A stretch of 6,189 nt of DNA from Alphaproteobacteria bacterium (lineage in GTDB: Bacteria > Pseudomonadota > Alphaproteobacteria > Rhizobiales > Rhizobiaceae), in contig JAFKFE010000379.1 in the NCBI GenBank assembly GCA_017308345.1, positions 1 through 6,189 of the forward strand, given 5' to 3'. The notes beneath the pieces were generated by a model. The model had not been told where the DNA came from. It did not search any database and saw nothing but the letters and a program-made list of their open reading frames with translations. Made by a program: the position numbers and the translations under genes. Below are positions 1 to 6,041 of the stretch, piece by piece. Numbering within the stretch: the first letter of the stretch is position 1; each line of letters starts with the position of its first letter.

Positions 1-849
1 CGCGAGGTCGCGCACGATCGCCTCGACCTCATCGCGTCGCCGCGCGACGGCGTCCATGTCGTCGAGGCCGCCAAGTGCCGCACGCGCGGCGGCTCCGAAA
101 CCGGCGATCCCGGCCACGTTCTCGGTGCCGGCGCGGTGGCCCTTCTCCTGGCCGCCGCCATTGATCAGCGGCCGCGGCATCATCAGGTCCGAGGCGGCGA
201 CGATCGCGCCGACGCCTTTCGGCCCGCCGATCTTATGCGAGGAAAGGATCATGTAGTCGGCATAAGGGACTGACATATCCAGCGGAATCCGCCCGGCGGC
301 CTGCACGGCGTCGACGACCAGCACCCCGCCGGCGGCCTTGACGATTTCGGCGATGCGCCCGACCGGCTGGACGACACCGGTCTCATTGTTGGCGGCGTGG
401 ATCGCCACCAGCGGCAGGCCGGCCGCCTTGTCATGCGCGGCAAGCGCGGCGGAAAGCGCCTCGAGGTCGGCAATGCCGTTCCGTTCGACGCCGATCCTGG
501 TCACCTGCGCCGCCGCGAACCGCCCGCCATTCAGGACGCAGGGATGGTCGGCCGCCGAGACGTAGAGGTGGCTCATGCGGACAGAACCGCGCCCCATCTG
601 CCAGTCGGGTCCAAGCAGCGTCGAGGCGGCCTCGGTGGCGCCGGAGGTGAAGACGACGTGCTCTGGCCTGGCGTTGACCAGCCGCGCCACGTCGCGCCGC
701 GCGTCCTCGACCAGCCGGCGCGAGGCGCGTCCCTCGGCGTGGACCGATGACGGGTTGGCGGCATCGAGCGCGGCGACCATCGCCGCCCGCGCTTCCGCAA
801 TGAGCGGCGCGCTGGCGTTGTAGTCGAGATAGGCGCGGGTTGCGGCCAT
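1..849 (-). CDS. Cysteine desulfurase, group I (IscS/NifS-like), 3' end outside window
   Basis: This PLP enzyme takes sulfur from L-cysteine, giving alanine and a protein-bound persulfide for Fe-S cluster assembly in the cytoplasm. 283 residues are visible of the roughly 390 usual for the family. The N-terminus YLDYNAS (7-13) is of the group I type. The phosphate-binding SGAT lies at 69-72, the ring-stacking His at 102 (AADHP), and NNETG at 154-158. The PLP-nitrogen Asp180 and Gln183 are in DAVQAAG, the Schiff-base Lys206 is in SSHKIGGPKG, and RAGTEN is at 239-244. Asn155, Asp180, Gln183 and Lys206 carry the same numbers as in E. coli IscS. The catalytic Cys loop lies beyond the left edge and cannot be checked. 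The ATG at 849-847 gives an N-terminus of normal family length; a purine-rich AAGGA lies about 13 nt upstream, a loose ribosome site. In related rhizobia this gene heads sufBCDS (sufS2 in Agrobacterium), so sufB is expected next to the left; that is inference. Confidence 0.95.
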   Translation of the reverse strand, partial: MAATRAYLDYNASAPLIAEARAAMVAALDAANPSSVHAEGRASRRLVEDARRDVARLVNARPEHVVFTSGATEAASTLLGPDWQMGRGSVRMSHLYVSAADHPCVLNGGRFAAAQVTRIGVERNGIADLEALSAALAAHDKAAGLPLVAIHAANNETGVVQPVGRIAEIVKAAGGVLVVDAVQAAGRIPLDMSVPYADYMILSSHKIGGPKGVGAIVAASDLMMPRPLINGGGQEKGHRAGTENVAGIAGFGAAARAALGGLDDMDAVARRRDEVEAIVRDLA

Positions 850-875
850 TTTCGCTCAGTTCGTCCTTCCGCCAA

Positions 876-892
876 CTATCCCGCGAGGATAG
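876..892. promoter_or_regulatory. Small inverted repeat in the desulfurase leader
   Basis: CTATCC (876-881) and GGATAG (887-892) are perfect 6-bp inverted arms around a 5-nt loop. The dyad lies 27 nt upstream of the desulfurase start and would be in its mRNA leader if the upstream promoter prediction is right. It could be a weak RNA hairpin near the ribosome site or a protein-binding dyad. The arms are short enough that chance is a real possibility. Confidence 0.25.
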
Positions 893-902
893 CGCGTTAT
901 TT

Positions 903-918
903 CCTTGAAATTGCAAGG
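903..918. promoter_or_regulatory. 16-bp dyad CCTTGAAATTGCAAGG, operator candidate
   Basis: The 16-bp sequence reads CCTTG-AAATTG-CAAGG. Fourteen of the 16 positions are symmetric, including the inner AATT. It lies 53 nt upstream of the desulfurase ATG in an AT-richer pocket. Compact dyads of this size are typical of dimeric regulators, and suf genes are often controlled by Rrf2-family proteins (IscR, RirA) as well as Irr. It does not match the TGA-N9-TCA iron-rhodo box as I recall it, so no regulator is assigned. An alternative weak promoter for the desulfurase would use TTGCAA from this dyad as its -35. Confidence 0.3.
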
Positions 919-980
919 CAAGCCGTCCTATTTACCCGGCTTGCGGCGCGGGCGGCCGGACCATCGGGTCTTGGCCACCC

Positions 981-1001
981 AGTTTTGAACAATTCTAAAC
1001 T
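981..1001. promoter_or_regulatory. Irr/ICE-like iron-control box
   Basis: The core at 983-999, TTTTGAACAATTCTAAA, is a dyad of TTTTGAA and TTCTAAA around CAA. It differs at one position from a perfect TTTAGAA-N3-TTCTAAA palindrome. The symmetry continues outward by AG (981-982) and CT (1000-1001), giving 8 of 10 matched positions per arm around base 991. This resembles the ICE/Irr boxes I recall from rhizobial iron genes. Irr is a Fur-family, heme-linked regulator active under low iron, and suf operons are reported members of rhizobial iron regulons. The dyad covers the predicted start site of the desulfurase promoter and the -35 of the hydrolase promoter. The sequence is seen directly; the regulator is inferred. 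Confidence 0.6.
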
Positions 1002-1013
1002 AGCTTCTAGGAA
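985..1013 (+). promoter_or_regulatory. Weak predicted promoter of the alpha/beta hydrolase
   Basis: TTGAAC (985-990) and TAGGAA (1008-1013) are 17 nt apart on the plus strand. The -35 matches 4 of 6 and the -10 only 3 of 6, so this is tentative. The -35 lies inside the Irr-like dyad, and the -10 overlaps the -10 predicted for the opposite-strand promoter by two bases (1008-1009). The two promoters would therefore compete and could share one operator. Confidence 0.25.
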
Positions 1014-1032
1014 GACGCTTGCCCGGCGTCAA
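1004..1032 (-). promoter_or_regulatory. Predicted sigma-70 promoter of the desulfurase/suf operon
   Basis: On the minus strand TTGACG (1032-1027, preceded by CC, so it contains the rhizobial-style CTTGAC) is followed after 17 nt by TAGAAG (1009-1004). The -35 matches consensus at 5 of 6 and the -10 at 4 of 6. Transcription would start near 997, inside the Irr-like dyad, leaving a leader of about 150 nt. A regulator bound to the dyad would block this promoter, so the geometry implies repression. Confidence 0.45.
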
Positions 1033-1106
1033 GGCCACAGAAGGCTTGGCGCCGCATGAGAGTTAGGGCCGAAACAGTTCCGGGCTAGCGCATTCATATG
1101 CCACGT

Positions 1107-1110
1107 GGAG
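1107..1110 (+). promoter_or_regulatory. Ribosome binding site fixing the hydrolase start
   Basis: GGAG stands 6 nt before the ATG at 1117. An in-frame GTG at 1105 would place this site inside the coding region and has no comparable site of its own. The ATG at 1117 is therefore preferred. Confidence 0.7.
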
Positions 1111-1116
1111 TATTTT

Positions 1117-1791
1117 ATGCCTGAGGTCATTTTCGCCGGTCCGGCTGGTCGCCTGGAGGGACGTTATCAGCCCTCGAAGGAAAAGAGCGCCCCGATCGCC
1201 ATCGTGCTGCACCCGCACCCGCAATTCGGCGGCACGATGAACAACAAGATCGTCTACGACCTCTTCTACATGTTCCAGAAGCGCGATTTCACCGTGCTGC
1301 GCTTCAATTTCCGCGGCATCGGCCGCAGCCAGGGCGAGTTCGACCACGGCCCCGGCGAATTGTCGGACGCGGCGGCGGCGCTGGACTGGGTGCAGTCGCT
1401 GCATCCGGATTCCAAGAGCTGCTGGGTCGCCGGCTATTCCTTCGGCTCGTGGATCGGCATGCAGCTTCTGATGCGCCGGCCAGAGATCGAGGGCTTCATC
1501 TCGGTCGCGCCGCAGCCCAACACCTATGATTTTTCGTTCCTGGCGCCCTGCCCGTCATCCGGCCTGATCATCCATGGCGACGCCGACAAGGTGGCGCCGC
1601 CCAAGGACGTGCAGGGTCTGGTCGACAAGCTGCACACGCAAAAGGGCATCACCATCACCCAGAAGACGCTGCCCGGCGCCAACCATTTCTTCGCCAACGA
1701 CACCGAGCAGTTGATCCAGGATTGCGCCGACTATCTCGACCGCCGCCTCGCCGGCGAGTTGGCTGATCCGAGGCCGAAGCGGCTGCGCTAA
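1117..1791 (+). CDS. Alpha/beta hydrolase, COG2945-like, 224 aa
   Basis: This is a compact serine hydrolase of the alpha/beta fold. The nucleophile elbow is GYSFG with Ser108. The acid is most likely Asp157 in HGDADK (Asp155 is the alternative), and the base is His190 in GANHFF. An N-terminal VLHPHPQFGGTMNN stretch and FNFRGIGRSQG are typical of the COG2945 group. There is no signal peptide or membrane segment, so it is probably cytoplasmic. The substrate is unknown; esterase, thioesterase or peptidase activity cannot be separated by sequence alone. The protein ends in a basic RPKRLR tail. It is divergent from the cysteine desulfurase across a 267-bp spacer holding a possible shared iron-responsive operator, and converges on the PAP2 gene with a 29-nt gap in which I see no clear terminator. 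A link to Fe-S metabolism is only suggested by position. Confidence 0.9.
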   Translation: MPEVIFAGPAGRLEGRYQPSKEKSAPIAIVLHPHPQFGGTMNNKIVYDLFYMFQKRDFTVLRFNFRGIGRSQGEFDHGPGELSDAAAALDWVQSLHPDSKSCWVAGYSFGSWIGMQLLMRRPEIEGFISVAPQPNTYDFSFLAPCPSSGLIIHGDADKVAPPKDVQGLVDKLHTQKGITITQKTLPGANHFFANDTEQLIQDCADYLDRRLAGELADPRPKRLR

Positions 1792-1820
1792 GCGCGGGAA
1801 GCTGCACAGTCCAAAAAGCT

Positions 1821-2690
1821 TTAATGGGTCGGCGTCCGATCGGCGCCGACTTCGCCGCCCTCGACCGGGCCGGCCATCGAGATCCCGCCTTTCGGCGCAT
1901 AGGAGGGTGCCAGCCGGAATGTGCGCTTGCGCACCGGCAGCTTCGAGCCTGTCTGGCCGAAGATGAAACCGAGCCGGGCGAACACCAGCCCCGAGACAAC
2001 CGCGAAGGCCAGCCCGAGCCCGAAACCCGCGACAGTGTCGCTCGGATAATGCGCGCCAACGAAGACGCGTGTCGAGGCGATGCAGGCGGTGACCGCTAGC
2101 GCGATGTACCAGCGCCTCGGGAACAGCAGCAGCAGAATGCCGAACACCGCGCCCATCGTCGTGGCATGACCGGACGGAAAGCCGGCGAAGCGCGCGTCCA
2201 TGGCGAAAGGATGCAGCGACAGGACGCCGAAACTGTCGAAATAGAGCGGCCGCGCCCGGCCGATGCCGTATTTCAGCAGGTTGACCGCCAAGCCGGACAG
2301 GCCGACGGAACAAAGCACCAGGAACGCGAAACACGTCCAGTTGTAGACGAGCATCCGGCCCTGCCTGGACAGGCCGCGCCAGTCCGTCAGATTGGCGGCG
2401 ACGAGGCAGAGCGCCGCCGGGATGAGATACCAGCCGCCAAGGCCGAACTGGGTGAAGAAATCGGTGAAGCGAACGAAGCCAGGGGACCATTCGCCGCGCA
2501 TCTCGCCCGCGCCCGTGTCGAGACGCAGGAAGATCGCCACGGTGAGAAGCACCCAGGCCGTGAGCCAGACGCTCCACAAGATTCTCGGATAGCGCGCCGG
2601 GCGCACGGCGAAGCGCCGCCTCACGATCGACATCGTGTCGCGGAAATTGCCGAGCGAGCGGCGGTAAAGGGCAAGGGGCGCGGCGGACAT
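1821..2690 (-). CDS. PAP2-family membrane phosphatase, 289 aa
   Basis: This is a membrane phosphatase acting on lipid phosphates or diphosphates, with its active site usually on the periplasmic face. The full PAP2 signature is present. K140-x6-R147-P148 (KYGIGRARP) is followed by PSGH at 172-175 with His175 as proton donor, then T-R208-x5-H214-x3-D218, where His214 is the nucleophile. Hydrophobic segments lie near 38-56, 86-100, 117-138, 178-206 and 221-245. The tail after about 248 is polar and lacks known motifs. Starts: the ATG at 2690-2688 is chosen; a TTG at 2729 (13 residues longer) and an ATG at 2633 are possible, and none has a good ribosome site. It lies 48 nt downstream of the ArnT-like gene on the same strand, probably in one transcript. 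Candidate roles are lipid A phosphatase (LpxE/LpxF type), undecaprenyl-diphosphate phosphatase or phospholipid phosphatase; the motifs do not decide. Confidence 0.93.
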   Translation of the reverse strand: MSAAPLALYRRSLGNFRDTMSIVRRRFAVRPARYPRILWSVWLTAWVLLTVAIFLRLDTGAGEMRGEWSPGFVRFTDFFTQFGLGGWYLIPAALCLVAANLTDWRGLSRQGRMLVYNWTCFAFLVLCSVGLSGLAVNLLKYGIGRARPLYFDSFGVLSLHPFAMDARFAGFPSGHATTMGAVFGILLLLFPRRWYIALAVTACIASTRVFVGAHYPSDTVAGFGLGLAFAVVSGLVFARLGFIFGQTGSKLPVRKRTFRLAPSYAPKGGISMAGPVEGGEVGADRTPTH

Positions 2691-2738
2691 GGCTTTGGCG
2701 CGAGATCTATAGGGGCATTCGATGGCCAACGCTATTCT

Positions 2739-4382
2739 TCACGGAGCCACCCGGTAAAGACCGAGCGCGAGCTTGTCTCCTGACGAATAGTTGATGCCGT
2801 CGATCTCGGTCAGCCGCTTCGCCGACTTGCCCTGGGCGGCCAACGCATCGGTGAGCTTCTGCTCGTCCTTGACCGGCGCCAGGCCGAGAGCGCAGGACGG
2901 ATCTGCCAGCAGATGCCGCGCCACGCCCTGGACGTCCGTGAGCACGGTCTTTGTGCCGACCAGGAAGACCAGGCTCGGCTCCTGGAACTTCGCCGAGGCA
3001 AGCACGGTGGTGTCGCAAAGGCGGTTGGCGTCGACGGCGGCCTTGACGGCGGGGCTGAGCCAGATCGGCTTCAGCGACGGCGCGATGACGCCGAACAGCA
3101 GGCTGAAGGTGATGCCCGCGCCGACCGCGATCGCGGCGATGCGTCCGAGCGATACCTGCAACTGCCGCGGGAATGCGAGATAGCCGGTGACCAGGGCCGC
3201 GATCGCCGCCGGTATGCTCCACCAGCAAAAGGTCTTCGCCACATAAAGCGGCGCGGCGACGCAGACCACTGCAACGCCGATCGCCACCACCGCAAGGCCG
3301 AAGGCGGTCGCCCACCACAGCCATGTCTGCCAGCGCTTCAGCGGGGCGTTGGCTTGATCCGCCGGAAGGGTGAGCAGCCAGCCGATCAAAAGCGCCATGC
3401 CCGGATAGGCCGGCATCACATAGTGCGGCAGCTTGGTCGGGATCGCCTCGAAAACCAGCCAGAACGGTATGTACCAGGCCAGGCAGAAGCGCAGGCGGGG
3501 ATCGTCCCGGAACCGGTTGATAGCCTGCAGCCCAGCGCCGACCGCGATCAGCCCGAAAGGCCACATGAACAGCGAATAGGTCAGCATGTAGAAGCCGGGC
3601 GGCAGGCCGTGCGATTCCTCGCCCTGCGCCACCTTGTTCAGCATGTCCTTGCCGACCGCTTCCTGGAAGAAGGCGCCGCCGCTCTTCCAGGTGATGAGGA
3701 TCAGCCAAGGCAGGACGATGACAAGCACGATCGCCACGCCGCGCACCAGTTTCATCTTGAGCAGCCAGCGCCAGTCGCGGTCGAAGGCAACCAGCGCCGC
3801 GGCTGTGAGCAGCGACAAGAGCGGCGAAACCGGACCCTTGATGAGAATACCCAGCCCCTGCGCTATCCAGAAGATCCAGGGAAGATGTCCGGGTACCGGT
3901 TCATTGCGCCTGGCGGCCAGATAGACCTGCGCCAGCGCGCCCTGCGCGATCACGCAGCAGGCGAGAAGCATGGCGTCGGTCTTGGCGTCGCGCCCCTCGA
4001 AGGCGGTGGCGAAGATCGCCGCCATTATCAGGCCAGCGGCCAGCCCGGCATTGGCGCCGAAGAGCTTTGTCCCGGTCCAGCCGATGCCGACGACGGCGAT
4101 CGCGATGCCCAGCATCGAGACCAGGCGGTAGACCCAGATCGGCGCCGCGGCCCCCTCGCCGCTCAGCGTGACCGCCGCGGACTGCAGCCAGTAGATGCCG
4201 ATCGGCTTCTTGTAGCGCATGACGTCCTGCAGGCGGATGTCGACATAGTCGCCTGTCTCGACCATCTGCTTGGTCGCCTGGACGAAGCGGGATTCATCGC
4301 GGTCCACCGGCGGCAGGCTGGCCAGTCCGCTGACGGTCATGACGATGCTGAACAGAAAGAGGAGGAGGTAGTTCCTGTTCAT
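2739..4382 (-). CDS. ArnT-like GT83 family polyprenyl-phosphate-sugar glycosyltransferase, 547 aa
   Basis: This is an integral inner-membrane enzyme of the PMT/ArnT superfamily that moves a sugar from a polyprenyl-phosphate donor to a lipid A or LPS-core type acceptor on the periplasmic side. Family marks are [10 protein letters not shown] at 24-33 in the first periplasmic loop (candidate catalytic Asp29, beside Glu30), [12 protein letters not shown] at 56-67, [10 protein letters not shown] at 130-139, GILIKGP at 178-184 and [12 protein letters not shown] at 316-327. About a dozen hydrophobic segments run from 5-20 to roughly 430. A soluble C-terminal domain follows, with [11 protein letters not shown] and two cysteines (456 and 497) that might form a disulfide. 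Length is usual for the family. The ATG at 4382-4380 is chosen because the protein begins there with a typical first helix; the frame stays open upstream to 4640, but that part is repeat sequence. Rhizobial relatives include the RgtA-D and RgtF galacturonosyltransferases; the sugar here is not known. Confidence 0.92.
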   Translation of the reverse strand: MNRNYLLLFLFSIVMTVSGLASLPPVDRDESRFVQATKQMVETGDYVDIRLQDVMRYKKPIGIYWLQSAAVTLSGEGAAAPIWVYRLVSMLGIAIAVVGIGWTGTKLFGANAGLAAGLIMAAIFATAFEGRDAKTDAMLLACCVIAQGALAQVYLAARRNEPVPGHLPWIFWIAQGLGILIKGPVSPLLSLLTAAALVAFDRDWRWLLKMKLVRGVAIVLVIVLPWLILITWKSGGAFFQEAVGKDMLNKVAQGEESHGLPPGFYMLTYSLFMWPFGLIAVGAGLQAINRFRDDPRLRFCLAWYIPFWLVFEAIPTKLPHYVMPAYPGMALLIGWLLTLPADQANAPLKRWQTWLWWATAFGLAVVAIGVAVVCVAAPLYVAKTFCWWSIPAAIAALVTGYLAFPRQLQVSLGRIAAIAVGAGITFSLLFGVIAPSLKPIWLSPAVKAAVDANRLCDTTVLASAKFQEPSLVFLVGTKTVLTDVQGVARHLLADPSCALGLAPVKDEQKLTDALAAQGKSAKRLTEIDGINYSSGDKLALGLYRVAP

Positions 4383-4500
4383 CGCGGGAGCTTTTTCCGA
4401 TCTGAAACCGCGGGATGGCCCCGTCGCGGCGCGCCTGTGCTTGCGCGGCGCTTCATTACGCCAGCAAAAAGGGGGAGGCAAGGACGGCGGCATCGCGCAT

Positions 4501-4655
4501 GATCGGACGCAAAACCGGAAACCACTTTTGCTGATCGCGGTCCTTCGTTCGGCGGGCGATCGGACGCAAAAGCGGAAACCACTTTTGCTGATCGCCGGTC
4601 CTTCGTTCGGCGGGCGATCGGACGCAAAACCGGAAACCACTTTTGCTGATCGCCC
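4501..4655. repeat. Three-copy tandem repeat, 57/58-bp unit, hairpin forming
   Basis: Copy 1 is 4501-4557 (57 bp), copy 2 is 4558-4615 (58 bp) and copy 3 is a partial 40 bp at 4616-4655. Each begins GATCGGACGCAAAA and continues through CGGAAACCACTTTTGCTGAT. Copies 1 and 2 then share GGTCCTTCGTTCGGCGGGC, which leads into the next copy. I see only two differences between copies 1 and 2: one extra C at the GATCGC(C)GG junction and a C-to-G change after AAAA in copy 2. Within every copy GCAAAA and TTTTGC are inverted arms around a GG-AAA-CC tip, so each can form a hairpin in DNA or RNA. The near identity suggests recent tandem duplication of an interspersed palindromic element. I recall similar short sequences as frequent between genes in Mesorhizobium, but have not searched. 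Confidence 0.93.
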
Positions 4656-4657
4656 GC
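4610..4657. repeat. 48-bp imperfect palindrome formed by repeat copy 3
   Basis: GCGGGCGATC (4610-4619) and GATCGCCCGC (4648-4657) are perfect 10-bp inverted arms. Inside them lie the GCAAAA/TTTTGC arms, separated from the outer stem by an asymmetric 4-by-1 internal loop, and then the GG-AAA-CC tip. This is the longest stem of the array. It ends 65 nt before the tyrS start codon and may be the complete form of the element, with copies 1 and 2 truncated by tandem joining. Confidence 0.85.
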
Positions 4658-4711
4658 GGATGCTAAACGCGCGCCTTCATATCAAGCATGGCCAAATGGC
4701 CGGCGATCTCC

Positions 4712-4715
4712 AGGA
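4712..4715 (+). promoter_or_regulatory. Ribosome binding site of tyrS
   Basis: AGGA, within AGGAAG, lies 7 nt before the ATG at 4723. It selects this start over the in-frame ATGs at 4660 and 4696 and over longer readings through the repeat. Confidence 0.8.
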
Positions 4716-4722
4716 AGAAAAA

Positions 4723-5976
4723 ATGTCCGCCTTCAAATCCGATTTCCTGCGCATCATGAGCGAGCGCGGCTTCATCCACCAGATCTCGGACGAATCCGGC
4801 CTCGACAAGCTCTTCGCCACGGAAACGGTAAGCGCCTATATCGGCTTCGACGCGACAGCCAAGAGCCTGCATGCGGGGTCGCTGATCCAGATCATGATGC
4901 TCCATTGGCTGCAGCAGACCGGCCACCGGCCGATCGCGCTGATGGGCGGCGGCACCACGATGATCGGCGACCCGTCATTCAAGGACGAGGCACGCAAGCT
5001 GCTGACACCGCAGGACATCGAGGACAATCTGGTCGGTATCCGCCGCAATTTCGCGTCCTACCTCAAATTCGGCGACGGCGCCGGCGACGCGATCATGATC
5101 AACAATGCCGATTGGCTGATGCAGATCAACTACGTCAATTTCCTGCGCGATGTCGGCCGGCATTTCTCGGTCAACCGCATGCTGGCCTTCGATTCCGTCA
5201 AGCTGAGGCTCGACCGCGAGCAGTCGCTGTCCTTCCTCGAATTCAACTACATGATCCTGCAGGCCTATGATTTCGTCGAGCTCTACAAGCGCCTCGGCTG
5301 CCGGCTGCAGATGGGTGGCTCGGACCAGTGGGGCAACATCGTCAACGGCATCGACCTCGGCCACCGCATGGAAGGCGTGCAGCTCTTCGCCATGACCACG
5401 CCGCTGCTCACCACATCGTCCGGCGCCAAGATGGGCAAGTCGGCCTCGGGCGCGGTGTGGCTCGATGGCGACATGCTGAGCCCCTACGAGTTCTGGCAAT
5501 ACTGGCGCAACACCGAGGACGCCGACGTCGGCCGTTTCCTGAAGCTCTACACGACCTTGCCCCTGGCCGAAGTCGCGCGCCTGGAAAAGCTCGGCGGCTC
5601 GGAGATCAATGAGGCGAAGAAAATCCTCGCCACCGAGATCACCGGCATGCTGCATGGCCGCGAAGCGGCCGAGACGGCGAGCGAGACGGCGCGCAAGACC
5701 TTCGAGGAAGGCGCGCTCGCCGACACGCTGCCCAGCGTCGAGGTGGTCAAATCGGACCTTGAAGCCGGGATCGGCATCCTGGCGCTGTTCGTCACAGCCG
5801 GGCTGGCCGGCTCGAACGGCGAGGCGCGCCGGCATATCCAGGGCGGCGCCGTGCGCATCAACGACCAGCCGCTGACCGACGACCGGCGCGTCGTCACGCT
5901 CCAGGACCTTGGCCCCGAAGGCGTGGTGAAGCTCTCGCTCGGCAAGAAGAAGCACGTGCTGGTGCGGCCTGTCTGA
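4723..5976 (+). CDS. tyrS: Tyrosyl-tRNA synthetase, 417 aa
   Basis: This cytoplasmic class I aminoacyl-tRNA synthetase activates tyrosine with ATP and charges tRNA-Tyr. The N-terminal catalytic domain shows YIGFD at 39-43, the HIGH-equivalent HAGS at 50-53, and [11 protein letters not shown] just after. The tyrosine pocket appears in YMILQAYD, with Tyr176, Gln180 and Asp183, followed by GGSDQWGN with Asp201 and Gln202. The KMSKS-equivalent KMGKS is at 236-240. An S4-type RNA-binding domain occupies about 350-417, with [12 protein letters not shown] followed by a basic end (GKKKHVLV). Length and motifs are normal for the bacterial enzyme and nothing is missing. It is divergent from the glycosyltransferase across the repeat array and converges on an AsmA-like gene. 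I see no T-box or other tRNA-sensing leader, as expected for a proteobacterium. Confidence 0.99.
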   Translation: MSAFKSDFLRIMSERGFIHQISDESGLDKLFATETVSAYIGFDATAKSLHAGSLIQIMMLHWLQQTGHRPIALMGGGTTMIGDPSFKDEARKLLTPQDIEDNLVGIRRNFASYLKFGDGAGDAIMINNADWLMQINYVNFLRDVGRHFSVNRMLAFDSVKLRLDREQSLSFLEFNYMILQAYDFVELYKRLGCRLQMGGSDQWGNIVNGIDLGHRMEGVQLFAMTTPLLTTSSGAKMGKSASGAVWLDGDMLSPYEFWQYWRNTEDADVGRFLKLYTTLPLAEVARLEKLGGSEINEAKKILATEITGMLHGREAAETASETARKTFEEGALADTLPSVEVVKSDLEAGIGILALFVTAGLAGSNGEARRHIQGGAVRINDQPLTDDRRVVTLQDLGPEGVVKLSLGKKKHVLVRPV

Positions 5977-6010
5977 ACGGCCGCGGGCCTCCTTGGCCGA
6001 AGTCTTTCAG

Positions 6011-6031
6011 GAAAACCGGAAGCCGCTTTTC
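6011..6031. repeat. Single diverged copy of the hairpin repeat between convergent genes
   Basis: GAAAA (6011-6015) and TTTTC (6027-6031) are inverted arms. A C-C mismatch follows, then CGG (6017-6019) pairs with CCG (6023-6025) around an AAG tip. The stretch AAAACCGGAAGCCGCTTTTC aligns with the core of the 4501-4655 copies at nearly every position, so it is probably the same family. Its position between convergent tyrS and the AsmA-like gene, and the form A-tract, GC stem, T-tract, would suit a bidirectional terminator. The GC stem is only 3 bp, so terminator activity is doubtful. Confidence 0.65.
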
Positions 6032-6041
6032 GGGATTGCGG

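Larger units (their letters stand above)
4383..4722. other. Divergent intergenic region between the GT83 gene and tyrS
   Basis: These 340 bases have no convincing gene. Positions 4501-4657 hold the tandem hairpin repeat. The 118 bases next to the glycosyltransferase (4383-4500) contain only a poor minus-strand promoter candidate, TTGCCT-N17-TAATGA, with its -10 at 4459-4454. Between the repeat and tyrS (4658-4722) I see no strong promoter. In-frame ATGs at 4660 and 4696 precede the tyrS start but lack good ribosome sites. Long open frames cross this region on both strands only because the repeat lacks stops. Confidence 0.6.

Noticed and set aside
1105..1116. GTG start giving the hydrolase four extra residues
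   Set aside because: The GGAG ribosome site falls inside that extension, correctly spaced for the ATG at 1117.
1792..1820. Terminator between the convergent hydrolase and PAP2 genes
   Set aside because: The only symmetry is AAAGCTTT with no GC stem; I see nothing that qualifies as an intrinsic terminator.
1555..2577. 340-codon open frame on the minus strand, overlapping the hydrolase and PAP2 genes
   Set aside because: It crosses two well-supported genes in another frame, and its composition (Arg/His/Ala/Gly-rich) shows no motif.
2166..2783. 205-codon open frame on the plus strand opposite the PAP2 gene
   Set aside because: Its low-complexity charged translation is a shadow of the PAP2 coding frame.
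2913..4502. 529-codon open frame on the plus strand
   Set aside because: It is antisense to the GT83 gene. Its translation is rich in Arg, Gln, Asp and His with no domain, as expected from the shadow frame of a GC-rich membrane-protein gene.
4501..4655. CRISPR array
   Set aside because: The whole 57/58-bp unit is repeated, including the would-be spacers, with only three copies and no cas genes. It is a tandem duplication.
4658..4722. T-box or leader-peptide attenuator upstream of tyrS
   Set aside because: There is no T-box-like conserved bulge sequence, no Tyr-codon-rich leader peptide and no terminator/antiterminator pair here; T-boxes would also be unexpected in this group.
4975..5955. 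326-codon open frame antisense to tyrS
   Set aside because: tyrS has every catalytic motif in its own frame; this one has no recognisable domain or ribosome site.
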